A stretch of 64,000 nucleotides of DNA. It comes from Agapetus fuscipes (lineage: Eukaryota > Arthropoda > Insecta > Trichoptera > Glossosomatidae). How positions within the stretch are numbered: the stretch's first letter is position 1; each line of letters opens with the position of its first letter. Under the pieces are notes generated by a model. It was not told the DNA's origin. It saw only the letters and a program-made list of their open reading frames with translations, and did no database searches. The translations under genes were made by a program, and so were the position numbers. The stretch spans positions 62,001 through 126,000 of the forward strand of contig CATOGX010000043.1 in NCBI GenBank assembly GCA_951799405.1, in the 5' to 3' direction. Positions 60,895 to 64,000 of the stretch are shown one piece after another.

Positions 60895-61080
60895 GTTTTT
60901 TTTATTTTTCAAATAGATTTGTGAAAAAGAATGCCATTCCCCCACCTATTTTGCCTGGCCAGTTTGTCTTTATGCGACAGCGAATGCTGGTGTGCATGCA
61001 ATGACATCTGTTTAAGCACATCCGAAGTAAATGTCAATAGGACACGGCGCTGGCGAGGTTCGAACCGGTTTTAGTGTCAA
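60895..61080 (-). mobile_element. SINE-C
   Basis: Inverted: caaatagatttgtgaaaaag, gaatgccattcccc and ttttgcctggccag; then a head with the B box complement gaggttcgaaccgg. Confidence 0.6.
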
Positions 61081-61094
61081 TAAAAAACTTTTAT

Positions 61095-61412
61095 CTGTAC
61101 TGTACTGTAACTCTGTCGCCATTCCGCTAGGGGTGGCCAGAGCCTCTGCAGAGCTGCCTCCATTTTTTCCTATCCTGACATACCTCTTTCAATTCATTCA
61201 TATCCATCACTTTTTTCATGCATTTTCTTCTTTTACGATCACTTTGTGTATCCCATTCTTTCACAATCTCCTCAATCTGATCATTCCATACTTTTCTCAG
61301 TCGTCCCTTCCCTCTTTTTCCTTTCATACTTTCTTTCTATAACTTTGTCAGTCTATCATCAATCATTCTTTCCACATGCCCAAACCATCTCATCACATTC
61401 TTTGTTATTCGA
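61095..61412 (-). mobile_element. LINE-R 3' fragment
   Basis: The minus strand encodes MKGKRGKGRLRKVWNDQIEE, KRRKCMKKVMDMNELKEVC and KKWRQLCRGSGHP. The left part reaches the M-R-W-F-G-H block, then stops. Confidence 0.9.
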
Positions 61413-62000
61413 ACACAAGCCTCCCGCTTCAAACCAGACTAAATAATTCACGCATAAGTGACCACCCTACCATGAAAATAATTTCATAAGTGACTATACA
61501 TATTATATACTACATTCTTTAATACTTAATTATAATTATTATCTTTGGCCGAGTAACGCTCCAATTTGTCAATTTCTCAGCTAACCATTTATTTATTTAG
61601 ATGTTTCGTGTATTAACACTTTAAAAATTCATATCAATTGATTTCTACTATTTTTTTTATAGAATCAAAAATACTTACTGACACGCGTTTCCATGTGAGA
61701 GTGAATGAACACAGATTGTGGACGTTACTTAACTTGTACTACCGTGGACCTTTAGCATTTACATTTCTGTATGAGACTCAGAATCATGTATTTTATGATG
61801 AGCAATATATCTACAACATCCAGTGAGAAAAAATACTCAGAGCTTGCAATTATTTGGCATTGTAACGCTTTGATGGACAGCCAGTAATGGCGTCGATAAA
61901 AAATCAAATTAAACCAGTAAAAAAACTGAGAAAAAATGAAGAAATAACGTACCAGTGATTTGGTTTAAAAGAATAATGATTTCATTATACATACCTATAG

Positions 62001-62032
<32 letters not shown>

Positions 62033-62538
62033 ATTTAACAAAATATAAATACAAATTTATTTTAAAACAAGTAATATTTCTAAATAATAATAAAAACTTA
62101 ATTGTTATTTCCTCACCAATTGAAGAGCCAAGCTCTTGTGCTTGGTGAGGGAATCGCAGCTATCTTAAATAAATTATGTTCTTAAATTATATTCTATATA
62201 ATATAATGAGATAAAAACTTAATATAATACTTAAAGGAAAAAAATATAGGTAATACACAAGAATAAATCAAAAAATAAATTAACAATATAAAAAATGAAA
62301 AAAACCTTATTTATTTATTGACGAGTTATATAACGTCGGTACCTCCTATCATCATCAAAGGCCTTAGAAGTAAAGAACGCACATGATACTCCACAGGTAG
62401 GCGAGTTAATCTGCTTCTCGTTCTTCTTCCAAATCGTCACAATATAGAGCAGAGCGTTATAAGCATGGATGCTTCCGGTTTCTGGAAGACCCTACATTAA
62501 TTTATCCGTCGAAACTGTCTAACTTGCATATTTATATA
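61413..62538. other. AT-rich DNA, no gene recognised
   Basis: Contains a motif G copy (61607-61634), a poly-T run at 62004-62032 and a small hairpin, ctcaccaattgaag with cttggtgag (62112-62148). Confidence 0.5.
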
Positions 62539-62577
62539 ATGCAAGCACTCTAACAACTGAGCTTTCGGCCGGACTAT
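62539..62577 (-). repeat. SINE-B head fragment
   Basis: The complement of the head, gcaagcactctaacaactga then gctttcggccggact, without body. Confidence 0.8.
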
Positions 62578-63235
62578 GCGTTTAAACGTTTCCTGAAGCT
62601 TGAAATCATTTCAGACGAGTTAAAATCAACTCCAGGATCTTTTTTGTAATGAATACTTTTACAGCGACAACCATCGGTTTTCATTGATGTCTCACAACTA
62701 AATCATAACGGCTGTTGCAGAAGCGGCTACAAGATCCAGATGTCTTCAAGATGTTTATGGTTTGTTCAACACATCATAACACATATAAGATCACAACGAT
62801 GACACACGTAGGTACCGGAAGAAACAAAATAAGCACTGACAAGAAATCGGGATACTTCTGTTACACACAAAATATTTTGTTCTACCCAACAGTAGCTATT
62901 TTCAGGTATAATTTGTAGGTATTTCGAAAATTTGTAAAACTATTTTCGTAGGTTTTTTCAGCCATGATGTCTTTCAGCATTGTTAAGTACTTTTCATTGT
63001 AAGATGAGATGAAGCAGGCGGTACTTACGTCCTTTTAACTTTTTTTTTTTTTTGGCATCTCACCCTGAAGGATGTTACAGCCGTGGATTCATCTGTTAGT
63101 TGCAGGAATGTTTAAGAATTAATTTTTAACATATTTGTGTTGATTTTAGGTTTTTATACAATTTTTAAGAATTGATTTGAACAAAATTCCTTTATAACTT
63201 GTCCAAGGTAAATACATCATTTATTTTTTATAAAT
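62578..63235. other. No gene recognised
   Basis: AT-rich and unique-looking. Confidence 0.45.
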
Positions 63236-63317
63236 AGGACAAAGGTCCATCCAGCCTTACAGCAGCTGGGTCTTGCTCGGGAATTGGCGCTTTGTAGCGA
63301 TGACCAAGCTTGTAAAA
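63236..63317 (+). mobile_element. SINE-A part of the second SINE-A/SINE-B chimera
   Basis: 5'-truncated: aaaggtccatccagccttac, gcagctgggtcttgctcg and ttggcgctttgtagcgatg, ending gaccaagcttgtaaaaag, exactly where the first chimera switches. Confidence 0.92.
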
Positions 63318-63624
63318 AGTCCGGTCGACAGCTCAGTTGGAAGAATGCTTGCAATCTATGCCAAGAGCAAGGGTTCGATCCCGACTGAGGGTATCAGAAA
63401 TGATTTCCCGTTGCGGTGTCTATTCAGATAAAAAATAAATACCGACAAGGAGTACTCATCCTATACAACAAATGAAAACCAGCCCCCTCGGGAGCTGGGA
63501 AATCCCCACTTCAACAGAAAGTAGTTGGTGTGATGCCAGCCCCCTTTCCCGTAAAAATTAATAGGTCTCGATTCGCTAAATGCGACCCCTTCGTGGATAA
63601 CGCAGGAAATAGGTTACACTATAA
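63318..63624 (+). mobile_element. SINE-B part of the second chimera
   Basis: Head tccggtcgacagctcagttg; B box gagcaagggttcgatccc; full body with ggtatcagaaatgatttccc and tactcatcctatacaac, so without the 90-bp deletion of the first chimera. It is cut after ggttacactata by the Harbinger-like element. Confidence 0.92.
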
Positions 63625-64000
63625 GCGCTAGTTCAGACACGGCGGGAACCACGCGATTATAGAATCGCATGGAAATCGCGCGGGTCTTATTTATATGAGT
63701 AAGTTAGTAATCGTTCAGACATAACCGCGCGGTTAATCAAGCCGCGCGGTTACCGCAACCCAACCGCCAGAAAATAGAATCGCGCTGCTCCCGCGCGTTT
63801 CTATTACTGTGGAGTCTTTACTTCGCGTTCAGTTGCGTTGCGGATACCGCGCGGTGAGCACGTCACTGTTCGTGAGTTCGCCATGGATCGTTTCGACACT
63901 GAACTATTTATTGATGAGGTGGAGAAGAGACCTGCAATATGGGACATTCAGTGTGATGATTACTCAAATAAAATTATCAAGAACCGAGCTTGGCAAGAGT
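63624..64000 (+). mobile_element. PIF/Harbinger-like transposon, left end
   Basis: The element appears to begin gcgctagttcagacacgg within a SINE-B. About 260 bp of subterminal sequence contain repeated cgcgcggtt and its inversions (aaccgcgcggttaatc, gccgcgcggttaccgc). A start codon then opens a MADF-domain frame. MADF proteins accompany the transposase in many animal Harbinger elements. The right end is outside the window and the target duplication cannot be confirmed. Confidence 0.65.
63883..64000 (+). CDS. MADF-domain protein, N-terminus (runs off the window)
   Basis: The ATG at 63883 sits in a strong context (CGCCATGG), and the frame is open to the window end, giving 39 residues: MDRFDTELFIDEVEKRPAIW, then DIQCDDYSNKIIKNRAWQE. 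The pattern L-F-I-x-x-V-x-x-x-P-x-I-W-D..D-Y-x-N-K..K-x-x-A-W-x-E is the start of a MADF DNA-binding domain, a Myb-like fold of about 85 residues. Such genes are either Adf-1-type host factors or the accessory DNA-binding protein of Harbinger transposons. The subterminal repeats just upstream, and the placement inside a SINE, favour the transposon. No intron is visible. Confidence 0.82.
   Translation, partial: MDRFDTELFIDEVEKRPAIWDIQCDDYSNKIIKNRAWQE

Noticed and set aside
1..64000. Endogenous viral sequence
   Set aside because: No retroviral, nudiviral or other viral coding signature was seen. All reverse-transcriptase matches are of the non-LTR LINE type.

Overview
This is AT-rich, repeat-dense nuclear DNA from an animal, almost certainly an arthropod and probably an insect. 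The grounds are an Nhe2/NHE3-type Na+/H+ exchanger with insect-like sequence, split by spliceosomal introns; Jockey-type and L2/CR1-like LINEs; several tRNA-headed SINE families; and many short foldback DNA elements. A hemipteran would fit, but the sequence alone does not settle the order. There are no operons, CRISPR arrays or viral genes.

Host gene. The only host gene I can support is the 5' part of an SLC9 exchanger on the minus strand. Exon 1 (27439-27636 or shorter) encodes the signal-peptide end, exon 2 (24233-24488) the extracellular N-terminus and first conserved membrane segment, and exon 3 (9532-9795) the next membrane segments. The GT/AG borders and codon phases (0, then 1) agree across all three. 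Intron 1 is about 2.95 kb and intron 2 about 14.4 kb. Intron 3 runs off the left edge, and no later exon is visible. Right of about 27.7 kb is presumed upstream flank and intergenic DNA.

Repeat landscape. Labels are mine. SINE-A has a tRNA-like head with A box TAGTCCAGTGG and three alternative 3' ends. SINE-B has head TAGCTCAGTTGGTAGAG and a hairpin-rich body. SINE-C is rarer. D is an abundant repeat of about 250 bp, and E a repeat of about 200 bp. M1-M9 are foldback/MITE families; M1 makes 3-bp CWG target duplications and M7 is flanked by TATA on both sides. LINE material comprises one long Jockey-like copy (17628-21075), a 3' half of an L2/CR1-like element (22455-23262) with three smaller relatives, and fragments of at least five other LINEs (R, S, T, U, V). 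Tandem arrays lie at 279-957, 9788-10320, 25486-25930, 43724-44935, 47503-48795, 56579-56693 and 58806-59262. A MADF-domain reading frame opens at the right edge inside what looks like a PIF/Harbinger transposon.

Most notable points. (1) The 3' splice site of NHE exon 3 is part of a 44-bp unit repeated 12 times, so a candidate branch point, pyrimidine tract, AG and first exon bases are tandemly amplified. (2) A SINE-A/SINE-B chimera with the same junction occurs at two loci. (3) Two 56-bp arrays 18 kb apart and in opposite orientation both grow from the same point in a LINE 3' coding end. (4) An M1 element interrupts a LINE reading frame so exactly that removing it with one CAG restores the frame. 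(5) Several elements are nested inside one another.
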